Assembly (NCBI GenBank): GCA_945952315.1 | Contig: CAMFIE010000007.1 | Location: forward strand, 62,001-126,000 | Direction: 5' to 3' | Source: an uncultured Rhizobium sp. | GTDB lineage: Bacteria; Pseudomonadota; Alphaproteobacteria; Rhizobiales; Rhizobiaceae | Length of the DNA stretch: 64,000 bases | Shown here: positions 28,866 through 38,694 of the stretch, in pieces | Layout: each line of letters begins with the position of its first letter | Numbering within the stretch: position 1 is the stretch's first letter | Made by a program: the position numbers and the translations under genes | The notes under the pieces: generated by a model | Databases searched by the model: none | The model's input: the letters and a program-made list of their open reading frames with translations, nothing else | What the model was told of the DNA's origin: nothing

Positions 28866-29684
28866 ATGTCGGTGAGTGCAACCGGTCCTATCGTTCTTGT
28901 CGGCGCTGGCAATATGGGCGGCGCGATGCTGACCGGCTGGCTGAAAAGCGGCGTTCCGGGATCTTCGGTTCTGGTGCTCGATCCGGGACCGTCCGATGCG
29001 ATCCTCGGTCTGCTCAACGAAACGGGCGCGCGCCACAGCGTGACGCCGTCTGCGGACATGAAGGCAGGCATTCTGTTCCTCGCGGTCAAGCCGCAGGTGA
29101 TGGATGCCGTTTTGCCGCCGCTGAAGGGTCTTGTCGGCCCGAATACGGTTGTGGTGTCCGTCGCGGCTGGCAAGACGCTGGCCAATATGGAGCGGCATCT
29201 GGGTGAGGCGGCTATGGTTCGTGCCATGCCGAACACGCCCGCGATGATCGGACGTGGCGTGACCGGTGCCTATGCAAATGCCAGGGTGACGCATGAGCAG
29301 CGCCAGCAGGTGCAGGCGCTTCTGAAGGTGAGTGGTCCGGTGGAATGGGTTTCCACCGAACAGGATATCGATGCGGTGACCGCGCTTTCCGGCAGCGGCC
29401 CGGCCTATGTTTTCTATCTCGTGGAGTGCATGGCGGAGGCAGGACGCAAAGCGGGCCTGCCGGCGGACCTCGCCATGCGCCTCGCGCGGGAAACCGTCTC
29501 GGGGGCTGGTGAATTGCTTCACCGGTCCCCCGATGACGCGGCCAGATTGCGCCAGAACGTCACCTCGCCCGGAGGAACCACGGCTGCCGCCCTTTCCGTG
29601 CTGATGGCGGAAGACGGCATGCAGCCGCTGTTCGACAAGGCGGTCGAGGCCGCTCGCCGTCGCGCTGGCGAACTTGCGGGCTGA
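28866..29684 (+). CDS. proC: Pyrroline-5-carboxylate reductase
   Basis: This 272-residue enzyme makes the last step of proline synthesis, reducing pyrroline-5-carboxylate with NAD(P)H. The Rossmann motif is VGAGNMGGAML, followed by AVKPQVMDAVL, MPNTPAMIGRG and the P5CR signature region TALSGSGPAYVFYLVE, with VTSPGGTTAAAL near the end. The ATG is two bases after the ybjN stop with GGGGAAG upstream. Length is normal. Confidence 0.96.
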   Translation: MSVSATGPIVLVGAGNMGGAMLTGWLKSGVPGSSVLVLDPGPSDAILGLLNETGARHSVTPSADMKAGILFLAVKPQVMDAVLPPLKGLVGPNTVVVSVAAGKTLANMERHLGEAAMVRAMPNTPAMIGRGVTGAYANARVTHEQRQQVQALLKVSGPVEWVSTEQDIDAVTALSGSGPAYVFYLVECMAEAGRKAGLPADLAMRLARETVSGAGELLHRSPDDAARLRQNVTSPGGTTAAALSVLMAEDGMQPLFDKAVEAARRRAGELAG

Positions 29685-29689
29685 ATGGC

Positions 29690-30031
29690 ATGAGCGGGGA
29701 AATCACCTTCGCCGACTTCGAAAAGGTCGAGATCCGCATCGGCACGATCGTCAAGGTCGATGCCTTTCCGGAAGCACGCAAGCCCGCCTGGAAACTGCAG
29801 ATCGATTTCGGACCCGAGATCGGCATCAAGAAATCTTCGGCACAGATCACCGTTCACTATGACGAGCAGGCGCTGCTCGGCAGGCAGGTGATGGCGGTCA
29901 CCAATTTCCCGCCGCGCCAGATCGGCCCCTTCCGCTCCGAAGTGCTCACGCTCGGCTTTGCCGATGAAAAGGGCGATATCGTGCTGGCCATGCCCGAACG
30001 CCCGGTCCCGAACGGCAACCGAATGATGTGA
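29690..30031 (+). CDS. csaA: CsaA-like tRNA-binding domain protein
   Basis: This 113-residue protein is a stand-alone EMAP-II/CsaA-type OB-fold: FEKVEIRIGTIVKVDAFPEARKPAWKL, then ITVHYDEQALLGRQVMAVTNFPPRQIG, ending NGNRMM. Such domains bind tRNA; CsaA also has chaperone activity in Bacillus. It lies five bases after proC and closes the ybjN-proC-csaA operon. It converges with the sensor kinase gene, three bases apart. Confidence 0.9.
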   Translation: MSGEITFADFEKVEIRIGTIVKVDAFPEARKPAWKLQIDFGPEIGIKKSSAQITVHYDEQALLGRQVMAVTNFPPRQIGPFRSEVLTLGFADEKGDIVLAMPERPVPNGNRMM

Positions 30032-30034
30032 GCC

Positions 30035-31435
30035 TCACACCGGCACCCGCACGATGGCGCGCAAGCCGCCGAGCGGGCTGTCTTCGAGGGTGACATTGCC
30101 GCCGTGGCTGCGGGCGATGTCGCGGGCGATGGCAAGGCCGAGGCCGGTGCCGGATGTATCGAGATTGCGCGCCTCGTCCAGCCGGAAAAAGGGCTTGAAC
30201 ACGTCCTCGCGGGAGGCGGCCGGAATGCCCGGGCCGTCGTCATCCAGCGTGATCGCCAGCCATTTTCCATCCACCTTCGCGTTCAGTTCCAGCCGGTTGG
30301 CATAGCGCAGGCTGTTTGAAATCAGGTTGCTCACCAGCCGCGAAAAGGCGTTAGGCCGGACATTGGCGATCGGGCCACCCTCCAGCCTCCAGTTCAGCAC
30401 CTTGCCATAGATTTCCGCTTCACTCGCCGCGCGCTGGAAGAGGTCGCGCAGGTCGAGCTTGCCGAGATCCTCCTCCGCCTCGCCGCGCGCGAAGGCCATA
30501 TAGCCTTCGAGCATGCTCTGCATGTCGGCCACGTCCTCGTTCAGCCCGGCGAGATCGGGATTGTCGCCCGCGAGCGCCAGTTGCAGCTTGAAGCGGGTGA
30601 GGATGGTGCGCAGATCGTGGCTGACGCCTGTGAGCATCGCGGTGCGCTGTTCCATCTGCCGCTCGATGCGCTCACGCATCAGGATGAAGGCAAGGCCTGC
30701 CCGGCGGATCTCATCGGCCCCGCGTGGCGCGAAATTATCCGGCATCTTCTGCCCCTTGCCGAAGGCTTCGGCTGCTTTCGCAAGCGCGATGATCGGCCGG
30801 ACCTGACCGCGCAGGAACAGCACGGAAATGGTGATCAGCACGATCGCCGCACCCACCATCCACAGAATGAAGATGTGGGTGTTCGAGGCATAGGTCTCGT
30901 TGCGCGGCACCAGCACGCGCAGGATCTTGTCATCATGCAGCTTGATGCGGATATCCACCATGGTGGGTGTCGTCGGCTCATTGATGATGCCGATCCAGTA
31001 GGGCATGCCGATCTGCGTCTCGATCTCGTCGCCCATGGTCTGTTCCAGCAACGAGAACAGCGAGAGCGTATTTGCCGGCGGCAGGTCTTTTCCGGGTTCG
31101 ATGGTGGCGATCAGTCCGAGCCGCGCCTTTGCCATGTCCAGCGTTTCTTCCACCCGGTCCGGTTCCGGGTAGCGGGTGATGAGATAGATGATCGCGGCGA
31201 TATCCCGCGTCGTGCCGTTGGTCAGCCGCTGCGTCACCATATGCCAGTGCCGTTCCATGAAGACGATGGACACGGCAATCTGCAGCATCACCATCGGCAA
31301 AACGATGATCAGCAGCGAGCGGCCGAAAAGGCCGGTCGGCAGCACGCGCAGCCGCATCCAGCGGGCAAATTGCTGATAGAGACTGCTGTTCGACGTGCGC
31401 TCCGGCTCGGGGCGAATGGTCTCGAATGTGCTCAT
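30035..31435 (-). CDS. EnvZ-like sensor histidine kinase
   Basis: This 466-residue kinase has helix 1 (~38-60), a periplasmic domain (~61-185), helix 2 (~188-209), HAMP (~210-262), the H-box SHDLRTILTR with His273, and an ATPase domain with NLISNSLRYA, DDGPGIP and GTGLGLAIA. Position 278, normally proline in HDLRTPLTR, is isoleucine. It is the third gene of a MarR / response regulator / kinase operon, 36 bases after the regulator. Its signal is unknown. Confidence 0.93.
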   Translation of the reverse strand: MSTFETIRPEPERTSNSSLYQQFARWMRLRVLPTGLFGRSLLIIVLPMVMLQIAVSIVFMERHWHMVTQRLTNGTTRDIAAIIYLITRYPEPDRVEETLDMAKARLGLIATIEPGKDLPPANTLSLFSLLEQTMGDEIETQIGMPYWIGIINEPTTPTMVDIRIKLHDDKILRVLVPRNETYASNTHIFILWMVGAAIVLITISVLFLRGQVRPIIALAKAAEAFGKGQKMPDNFAPRGADEIRRAGLAFILMRERIERQMEQRTAMLTGVSHDLRTILTRFKLQLALAGDNPDLAGLNEDVADMQSMLEGYMAFARGEAEEDLGKLDLRDLFQRAASEAEIYGKVLNWRLEGGPIANVRPNAFSRLVSNLISNSLRYANRLELNAKVDGKWLAITLDDDGPGIPAASREDVFKPFFRLDEARNLDTSGTGLGLAIARDIARSHGGNVTLEDSPLGGLRAIVRVPV

Positions 31436-31471
31436 CGCGCTTTCTTTCCGTTGCCGCCCTGACCGGCAGGC

Positions 31472-32170
31472 TCAATCGGTGGCGAGGCGATAGCCAATGC
31501 CGCGCACCGTCTGGAGAAAGACGGGGTTGGCCGGGTCATCCTCGATCTTGCGGCGAAGGCGATTGATCTGCACATCGATGGTGCGCTCGCCGATTTCGCC
31601 GTCATTGCCTGCCAGCTCATGCCGGGCCACGGTTTCGCCCGCGCGGGCGGCAAAAAAGGTCAGGATTTCGGTCTCCCGGTCTGTCAGCCGCACCAGTTGC
31701 GCCGCCTTCTTCAGTTCCTTGCGGGAGAGCGAGAAGGTATAGGGGCCGAACATCACCTGTTCCACCGCATGGGCATCACCGGGCGCGCGCTTCAGGATAT
31801 TGTTGATGCGCAGCACCAGTTCGCGCGGGTCGAAGGGCTTCGACACATAGTCTTCCGCGCCAGCCTCCAGCCCCTCGATGCGGGCCGGTGTTTCGGCAAG
31901 GGCGGTAAGCAGGATGATCGGCACCTTGCGCACCGCCTTCAGCGACCGGGTGAGCGACAGGCCGCTTTCCCCCGGCATCATCACATCCAGAATGATCAGG
32001 TCGAATTCCATGCCTTCGAGCTTGCGGCGCGCCTCGCTCGCATCGGCGGCGACCGTCACGCGAAAGCCGTTTTCGGAAAGATAGCGGTTCAGAAGCTGGC
32101 GGATGCGGCTGTCGTCATCGACGATCAGCAGATGGGCGGCATTGTCGGAAATGGGGATCGATCCCGTCAT
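31472..32170 (-). CDS. OmpR-family response regulator (PetR-like)
   Basis: This 232-residue regulator has a receiver domain with acidic pocket VDDD (18-20), phospho-acceptor Asp62 in LDVMMPG and the conserved Lys near SKPFD, and a winged-helix OmpR domain ending in RTVRGIGYRL. The sequence HLLIVDDDSRIRQLL and the neighbouring MarR gene recall PetR/PetP of Rhodobacter capsulatus, which affect cytochrome bc1 expression; that relation is from memory. Its ATG overlaps the MarR stop by four bases. Confidence 0.94.
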   Translation of the reverse strand: MTGSIPISDNAAHLLIVDDDSRIRQLLNRYLSENGFRVTVAADASEARRKLEGMEFDLIILDVMMPGESGLSLTRSLKAVRKVPIILLTALAETPARIEGLEAGAEDYVSKPFDPRELVLRINNILKRAPGDAHAVEQVMFGPYTFSLSRKELKKAAQLVRLTDRETEILTFFAARAGETVARHELAGNDGEIGERTIDVQINRLRRKIEDDPANPVFLQTVRGIGYRLATD

Positions 32171-32664
32171 GTCTCACCCGCCTCCTGGTCGCGCATGCCG
32201 TTGAGGAACAGGCGCACGCCCGCCTTCTGCTCGGCGCTCAGGTTTTCGAATGCTCGGTCAATGCGGCGGGATTGGGGTCTGGCGAGCGCGAGAGCCAGCT
32301 CCCGGCCTTTCAGCGTGGGATAGAGCTGCCGCTGGCGGCGATCCGCATGGCCGGCCATCTGGCGAATGAACCCGCCATCGATCAGCTGTTTCAGCACGCG
32401 CGCGAGGCTCTGCTTGGTGATCTTCAGCGTGTCGAGCAGGTCCGCCACCGTCAGTCCCGGATGGCGATTGACGAAATGCACCACGCGGTGATGCGCCCGC
32501 CCGAAGCCGCTCGATTCCAGAATGGCATCCGGATCGGAGACGAAATCCCGGTAGGCGAAGAAGAACTGCTCGATGGTTTCGAAGTCGATATGCCCGGCCT
32601 CGGCCATGGGCGTATCCAGCACCGCCTGTTCGTTCGCCTTGTTTTTCTGGGCCTGCCGCGCCAC
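32167..32664 (-). CDS. MarR-family regulator (PetP-like)
   Basis: This 165-residue protein has a winged-helix MarR domain: GRAHHRVVHFVNRHPGLTVADLLDTLKITKQSLARVLKQLIDGGFIRQ, then the wing with ADRRQRQLYPTLKGREL. It heads the operon with the OmpR-type regulator and kinase, an arrangement that resembles petP-petR. It is divergent from a metallo-beta-lactamase gene 155 bases away. The regulated signal cannot be read from sequence. Confidence 0.9.
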   Translation of the reverse strand: MARQAQKNKANEQAVLDTPMAEAGHIDFETIEQFFFAYRDFVSDPDAILESSGFGRAHHRVVHFVNRHPGLTVADLLDTLKITKQSLARVLKQLIDGGFIRQMAGHADRRQRQLYPTLKGRELALALARPQSRRIDRAFENLSAEQKAGVRLFLNGMRDQEAGET

Positions 32665-32819
32665 GATTTCCCCGTTTGCCCGTTATTGTCCTTGAACTCT
32701 GGATAAAACCATTCCCGGCATGGATCAACCGGGGTTGACACTGTAGTCACTGAAAGCGCGTGGCTTCGGGAACAAAGCTTGTCTATAGAGAAGAAAATCC
32801 AACCATGGAGGCGCGCCCG

Positions 32820-33467
32820 ATGGGCATGTTGCAAGCCGGTATCATTCCCGTCACCCCCTTCCAGCAGAATTGCACGGTGTTTTTCGATCAGGACACCAAG
32901 GAAGGCGTCATTGTCGATCCGGGCGGCGATGTGGAGACCATCCTGCAGGTGGTGCATGAAAATGGCATCAGGTTGAAGGAAATCTGGATCACCCACGGCC
33001 ATATCGACCATGCGGGCGGGGCAGACGAGCTGCGCGAGCGGCTCGGCATCAGCGTCATCGGCCCGCATCGGGATGATGAAATGCTGCTTTCACGGCTGGA
33101 AGTGCAGGCGCAGAAATATGGCATGACTGGTAATGTGCGCAATCTGGTGCCGGATCAATGGCTGGAGGAGGGGGAAACCGTCTCCTTCGGCGAGCATCAG
33201 TTCGAGGTGTTCCATTGCCCCGGACACGCCCCCGGCCATGTGATCTATTTCAACCGGAAGATGGGTTTTGCGCATCTGGGCGACGTGCTGTTCCAGGGCT
33301 CGGTCGGACGTACGGACCTTCCCGGCGGCGATCACGCAACGCTGATGAAATCCATCAAGGAAAAGGTGCTGCCGCTCGGGGATGAGGTGGGCTTCATCTG
33401 CGGCCATGGTCCGGGCGGGCGCATCGGCGAGGAGCGCCGCACCAACCCCTTCATTCAGGGGCTTTGA
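32820..33467 (+). CDS. Metallo-beta-lactamase-fold hydrolase (glyoxalase II-like)
   Basis: This 215-residue protein is a YcbL/GloB-like hydrolase. Metal ligands are H59-G-H61-I-D63-H64, His136 in CPGH, Asp155 in LGDVLF and His196 in CGHGP. The substrate is likely a thioester such as S-lactoylglutathione. ATG 32820 is chosen because GGAGG lies eight bases upstream; an upstream in-frame ATG at 32805 precedes that site. Confidence 0.92.
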   Translation: MGMLQAGIIPVTPFQQNCTVFFDQDTKEGVIVDPGGDVETILQVVHENGIRLKEIWITHGHIDHAGGADELRERLGISVIGPHRDDEMLLSRLEVQAQKYGMTGNVRNLVPDQWLEEGETVSFGEHQFEVFHCPGHAPGHVIYFNRKMGFAHLGDVLFQGSVGRTDLPGGDHATLMKSIKEKVLPLGDEVGFICGHGPGGRIGEERRTNPFIQGL

Positions 33468-33485
33468 AACGTGAGACACAAAAGA

Positions 33486-33514
33486 AGAAGGCGGGCACCA
33501 GGCCCGCCTTTGTT
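33486..33514. terminator. Bidirectional terminator between the hydrolase and BA14K genes
   Basis: A 9-bp stem (33488-33496 with 33502-33510) is flanked by A-rich and T-rich sequence on its two sides. Confidence 0.85.
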
Positions 33515-33520
33515 GTTTCA

Positions 33521-33931
33521 TCAGCCGCGGCAGAAATGCTCTTCGCCGTCATAGCCCACATAGGTGCCGCTTTGCGGATCGAAGGAGCGGTAGCGCTGGC
33601 TGCAGTAGTTGTACCAGGAGCGGCTCCACGGGCGCAGCTGCATCGGCTCGACATAAACCGGCTCCTGCACGATCACGCGGGTGCGGCGATAGACCGGAAC
33701 CGGCTCGTCATAGACCGGATAGTCATCGATATAGCGGCGGTGGCTGCGCGGCTCGCTGAGGGCACCGCCGATGATCGCGCCAATGGCGAGACCGGCAACA
33801 CCAGCGGCAATCGCGTCACCATCATCACTCCGGTGGCGGCGCCAGCCATCGGCAGAGGCGGTGCCTGCGGAAACCAGAACCGTGGCGGCCAGCGTGGCAG
33901 AAATCACAGCGGTCTTGAAAAGCTTGTTCAT
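33521..33931 (-). CDS. BA14K-family secreted protein
   Basis: This 136-residue protein has a signal peptide (cleavage after ASA, ~27), a glycine-zipper segment GVAGLAIGAIIGGAL (~44-58), a Tyr/Pro/Val-rich linker, and the C-terminal BA14K motif W..YCSQRYRSFDPQSGTYVGYDGEEHFC with two cysteines. The Brucella relative is an immunoreactive, lectin-like 14-kDa protein. The role here is unknown. It is monocistronic. Confidence 0.9.
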   Translation of the reverse strand: MNKLFKTAVISATLAATVLVSAGTASADGWRRHRSDDGDAIAAGVAGLAIGAIIGGALSEPRSHRRYIDDYPVYDEPVPVYRRTRVIVQEPVYVEPMQLRPWSRSWYNYCSQRYRSFDPQSGTYVGYDGEEHFCRG

Positions 33932-34192
33932 CGCTCATTCCTCTCGTTCAACCGGCGGAGCCCGATCCGGCCCGTCACCAATTCTTAACGATACGCTAGT
34001 GCAGCCCACCTGAATGGAGGCTGAATGACACTTTCATATTACAGACGGAAATTGCGGTGGATGCAAGTGAACCTTGCTGAAAAAGCAACCCTTGATTGCT
34101 TTCACTCGGAAAAAAGAAATAAAAAACAAGCTTGCGCCGGCGCACCAGCGTAATATCACCGCACAGGCGGTCCAAATCATGCAGCGCCAATC
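33932..34192. other. Intergenic region between the BA14K and cold-shock genes
   Basis: About 260 bases with no supported gene. It should hold the BA14K promoter on the minus strand. An AT-rich stretch (34070-34130) is the only notable composition change. Confidence 0.4.
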
Positions 34193-34224
34193 AAAGAAAA
34201 GCCCGGGTCAGAAGAGCCGGGCCT
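34193..34224 (-). terminator. Intrinsic terminator of the cold-shock gene
   Basis: On the minus strand a 6-bp GC stem (34222-34217 with 34206-34201) and 10-base loop run into TTTTCTTT. Confidence 0.75.
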
Positions 34225-34253
34225 TTCGAAGAATTCAGCGCATCGAAAGGCAA

Positions 34254-34469
34254 TCAGCCTGCGATATGCAGGTTTACAGCCTTCGGGCCCTTGCCGCGAC
34301 GATCCGGCTCGGTGTCGAAGGTAACCTTCTGATTTTCAGAAAGGCCGGAGAGGCCGGAGGCCTGTACTGCGGAAATGTGTACGAAGATATCCGCACCGCC
34401 ATTGTCCGGCTTGATAAAACCGAAACCCTTGTCGGTATTGAAGAATTTTACAGTGCCACTCTCGGCCAT
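34254..34469 (-). CDS. Cold-shock (CspA-family) protein
   Basis: This 71-residue single OB-fold protein has RNP1 KGFGFI (14-19) and RNP2 DIFVHIS (27-33), which bind single-stranded RNA and melt secondary structure. Length and motifs are standard. Rhizobia carry several csp paralogues, so no numbered symbol is given. A long upstream leader with hairpins is described separately. Confidence 0.95.
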   Translation of the reverse strand: MAESGTVKFFNTDKGFGFIKPDNGGADIFVHISAVQASGLSGLSENQKVTFDTEPDRRGKGPKAVNLHIAG

Positions 34470-34690
34470 GCGTCAAGTCCTTTTCTCTCTGCCCGTGTCA
34501 GACCGGGCAGCATCGGTAAATTGCCCTTGTGAGGGCGTGGGGCAGGCTATTCTCGAATTTAGAGGAAAGGGTCCTGTTGTGATACCGCGGTCAGCGCATC
34601 CACGTTCCTAAGAACCGCTTCGCTTCTGCCACCCGACGTTTTACGACGTCAGCGCGTTCCGTTTATAAGGTCTTCCCATGCTCGCAAATG
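34470..34690 (-). promoter_or_regulatory. Probable long 5' leader and promoter of the cold-shock gene
   Basis: On the minus strand a TTATAA hexamer (34669-34664) lies about 195 bases before the csp ATG, with no good -35. Between them are a GACGT/ACGTC inverted repeat (34636-34651) and a 7-bp hairpin (34490-34496 with 34505-34511) close to the ribosome-binding site. Long structured leaders are typical of cold-shock mRNAs. The rest up to 34841 holds no gene. Confidence 0.4.
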
Positions 34691-34841
34691 CCCGAACAGG
34701 GTTAGATTGATGCGTTTGTGCCGAATTGGCAAGCAAAACTTTCGCAAAGCTGGATATGAATTTTACCCATGCGTTTTTCATGGTGCGGGCAGGGCGGATT
34801 GCCTGCTTTTCAGGCACTTCCCGCCTTTTCGCAGGGCAGAA

Positions 34842-35729
34842 TCAACGCGCCTCCGCCTTGCGGCGCGCGATTTCGGGAACGGTCTCAACCATGATCATTG
34901 CGACAAAAATAATTCCACATCCGACATATCCCAGAAGGCCCAGCTTCTCGCCCAGCAGCAGCGCGCCGAACAGGGCTCCGAAAAGCGCTTCGGCGGACAG
35001 GAAAATCGCCGCCTGCGGTGCGGTCGTATAGCGCTGGCCGATCACCTGCATCACGAAGGCGAGGCCGGAGGAGAACAGGCCGACATAGAGAATTTCCACG
35101 CCTGCGCCGAGCACGCCATCGATGGAAATCGGTTCGGTGACCAGTCCGGCGAGGATGCCACCGGCGGCACAGACGGCAAACTGCACAGTGGAAAGCATCA
35201 GCGGGCGGCCGCTGTCTTCCACGAACATGCCAACGAGCGTGATCTGGATCGCCCAGAACAGGGCGCAGACGATGGTGAGGAAATCACCGCGCGTCAGCTG
35301 ATCGAGATGGCCGCCGCTGAGAAGGAAGATCCCCGCAAGCGCCATGAGTGCTGCAGGCCAGATGATCCAGTGCGGTTGTTTGCGCAGGAAGACGACGGCG
35401 ATCACCGGCACGAAAACCACGTAAAGGCCGGTGAGGAAGCTGGAATTGGTGACGGTGGTAAACTGCAGACCCACCTGCTGGGTGGCAGCGCCGAGAAACA
35501 GCGACAGGCCGATGAGCAGGAAGTGGCGGTAATGCCGCGGCTTCAGTGCGGGTTTGCCGACCCCTTCGCGCAGCGCAAAGGGCAGAACGCCGATCGCTGC
35601 AATCGCAAAGCGCAAGCCGATGAACCAGAACGGCCCGAGCGTCTGCATCGCGGTCGATTGCGCAACGAAGCCACCACCCCAGATCGCCGCCGTCAGCAAC
35701 AGCAATAGATTGGCCTGCATGCGGTTCAT
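34842..35729 (-). CDS. DMT-family (EamA) transporter
   Basis: This 295-residue protein has ten membrane helices in two EamA repeats. It begins ANLLLLLTAAIWGGGFVAQSTAM and carries the GLYVVFVPVIAVVFLR and LSAEALFGALFGALLLGE blocks typical of drug/metabolite exporters. The substrate is unknown. GGAG five bases upstream supports ATG 35729. Confidence 0.9.
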   Translation of the reverse strand: MNRMQANLLLLLTAAIWGGGFVAQSTAMQTLGPFWFIGLRFAIAAIGVLPFALREGVGKPALKPRHYRHFLLIGLSLFLGAATQQVGLQFTTVTNSSFLTGLYVVFVPVIAVVFLRKQPHWIIWPAALMALAGIFLLSGGHLDQLTRGDFLTIVCALFWAIQITLVGMFVEDSGRPLMLSTVQFAVCAAGGILAGLVTEPISIDGVLGAGVEILYVGLFSSGLAFVMQVIGQRYTTAPQAAIFLSAEALFGALFGALLLGEKLGLLGYVGCGIIFVAMIMVETVPEIARRKAEAR

Positions 35730-35869
35730 GGCGGCTCCGAAATCGACAGATGTGTGAAGTCCGGAACGGATGCCCCGGCGTGCTGGCCGCGTCTTCGATG
35801 GCCAGTCAGCGTCTTAAAGCAAATCGGGCCGCTTTCAAGAGGGGAGCAGAACGGGAATGGGAGTGACGA

Positions 35870-36001
35870 TCAGGCAGACAGCGTCAGCGTGCTTGCGAGC
35901 GTCACCACAAAGGCGGCAAGCGTGGTCGCGGCAATCAGAAGCGCGGGATAAGGATTTCCCCGCCGCTGCTTTTCTGCAAGAATTTCGTCGTCGATAAACA
36001 T
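35870..36001 (-). CDS. 43-residue single-helix membrane protein
   Basis: A 44-codon frame on the minus strand begins at ATG 36001 and stops at TGA 35872-35870. Its charged N-terminus (FIDDEILAEKQRRGNPYP) is followed by one hydrophobic helix of about 20 residues (ALLIAATTLAAFVVTLASTL), a plausible single-pass architecture. It fills an otherwise empty 395-base gap. The ribosome-binding site is weak, which lowers confidence. No family is recognised. Confidence 0.45.
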   Translation of the reverse strand: MFIDDEILAEKQRRGNPYPALLIAATTLAAFVVTLASTLTLSA

Positions 36002-36124
36002 GGATCAGGCCCGGACACGTCGATTTGTACAGGTATTTCCCATAATCATGGCAATAGAATGGAGAAAGTCCGGCTTTTTGTGTCTTTTGAGCTCCGTTCT
36101 ATGCTTTTCTTTGCTTTCGTTTGT

Positions 36125-37075
36125 TCAGCAGAGGCCGCGTTTGCCAAAACTGGTCGAGGCGATGCGCCGGGGGGATGAGGCCATGTCGGCGGGCATGGCG
36201 GTGACGACCGGCTTCACCGCATCGGGCTTTCGCAAAAGCAAACCGTTGCCGCGTGTAAACGCATGATTGCTTGCAAAGGTTTCCGGTGCCATTTCCGGCC
36301 GGGCGAGCGCGTGGCCCTGGAGACGGGAAAAGCCGAGCGCATGCACCATCTCCACATGCTCTTCCTGCTCCAGCCCGCTGGCGATGGCGAGCACATTCTG
36401 TTCGCGGAAGCGCGAGAGAATGACCCGGAGCAGGGCAAGACCTGCTGAATTTGCCAGAAAATCCGCAAGCCAGATCGGATCAAGACGCACGAAGGTGGGG
36501 CGGATCTGTTGCAGCCGCTCCATGTCGCGCTCTTCCCCCGCAAAGCCATAGATGCCGAGGATGAAGCCCGCGCGACGCAGATGCGAGGCAAAAAGCTGGG
36601 CGCGCTCCAGATCCTCGTAATCGCGCAGCATCAGTTCGCAAACCACCTGCGCGGGGCTGAAACCGGCTTCCACCGCATGGGCTGCCAGCCGCGCGGCATC
36701 GTCGCGCATGTCCTGCGCATCGTTGAAGAAGCGGGGATTGCGCGTCACATGGATCTGCACACCCCGTTTTGCAAAGATCGTGGCATTGCACAGATGCAGC
36801 GCCGCCATCTGGCAATCGAGCAGCGCCATGTCACTGATTTCGATGGCATGCAGAAATTCGGCGGGCGAATAGCTGTCGCCCATGCGCTCGATGCGGATCT
36901 GGCCGTGGAAACCGGCGATCACCGGGCCGGTCGGGTCCGGTTCGAACAGGGGCTGAAAGGCGGTGTGGAGTGTGTAGGGTCCATGCGCGGCGGAAAAGGA
37001 GCCGTCAGCATCGCGGAAGAAATCATCGAATTTCGCCTTGGCCATCATGGCGCGATCATCCCACAGGTGAATCAT
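36125..37075 (-). CDS. Degenerate EAL-domain protein
   Basis: This 316-residue soluble protein has the overall shape of an EAL domain (YTLHTAFQPLFEP start, GLEQEEHVEMVHALGFSRLQGHALARPE end) but lacks the catalytic residues: GQIRI stands where EALLR is expected, GIYGFAGEERDME replaces the DDFGTGYS metal loop, and FVRLD replaces KID. It should bind rather than cleave c-di-GMP, or bind a protein. ATG codons at 37048 and 37045 are alternative starts. It is divergent from aatA. Confidence 0.82.
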   Translation of the reverse strand: MIHLWDDRAMMAKAKFDDFFRDADGSFSAAHGPYTLHTAFQPLFEPDPTGPVIAGFHGQIRIERMGDSYSPAEFLHAIEISDMALLDCQMAALHLCNATIFAKRGVQIHVTRNPRFFNDAQDMRDDAARLAAHAVEAGFSPAQVVCELMLRDYEDLERAQLFASHLRRAGFILGIYGFAGEERDMERLQQIRPTFVRLDPIWLADFLANSAGLALLRVILSRFREQNVLAIASGLEQEEHVEMVHALGFSRLQGHALARPEMAPETFASNHAFTRGNGLLLRKPDAVKPVVTAMPADMASSPRRIASTSFGKRGLC

Positions 37076-37120
37076 TCACGGGTTTGCCTTCTCTATCCGA
37101 AAATTCTTTCTCACTGGTGA

Positions 37121-38497
<1,377 letters not shown>

Positions 38498-38520
38498 GCT
38501 TTCCATTGTAATGCTGATGC

Positions 38521-38549
38521 TGAAACCCGCCGGAAACGGCGGGTTTTTT
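38521..38549 (+). terminator. Intrinsic terminator of aatA
   Basis: A perfect 10-bp stem (38523-38532 with 38537-38546) has a GAAA-type loop and six T. Confidence 0.93.
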
Positions 38550-38694
38550 GTTTCGCCCGCTCTGCCTGCATCCTTCTGTCGCACAAAGCGAATTGCCGTT
38601 TCGGATGATTGGTGGGATACTCCGACGCAATGGGCCGGAAGGTCCGGGGGCTTTCCGGCAGCAGAACCAGAAAGGGACGCAGCGGAGGCAGTGC

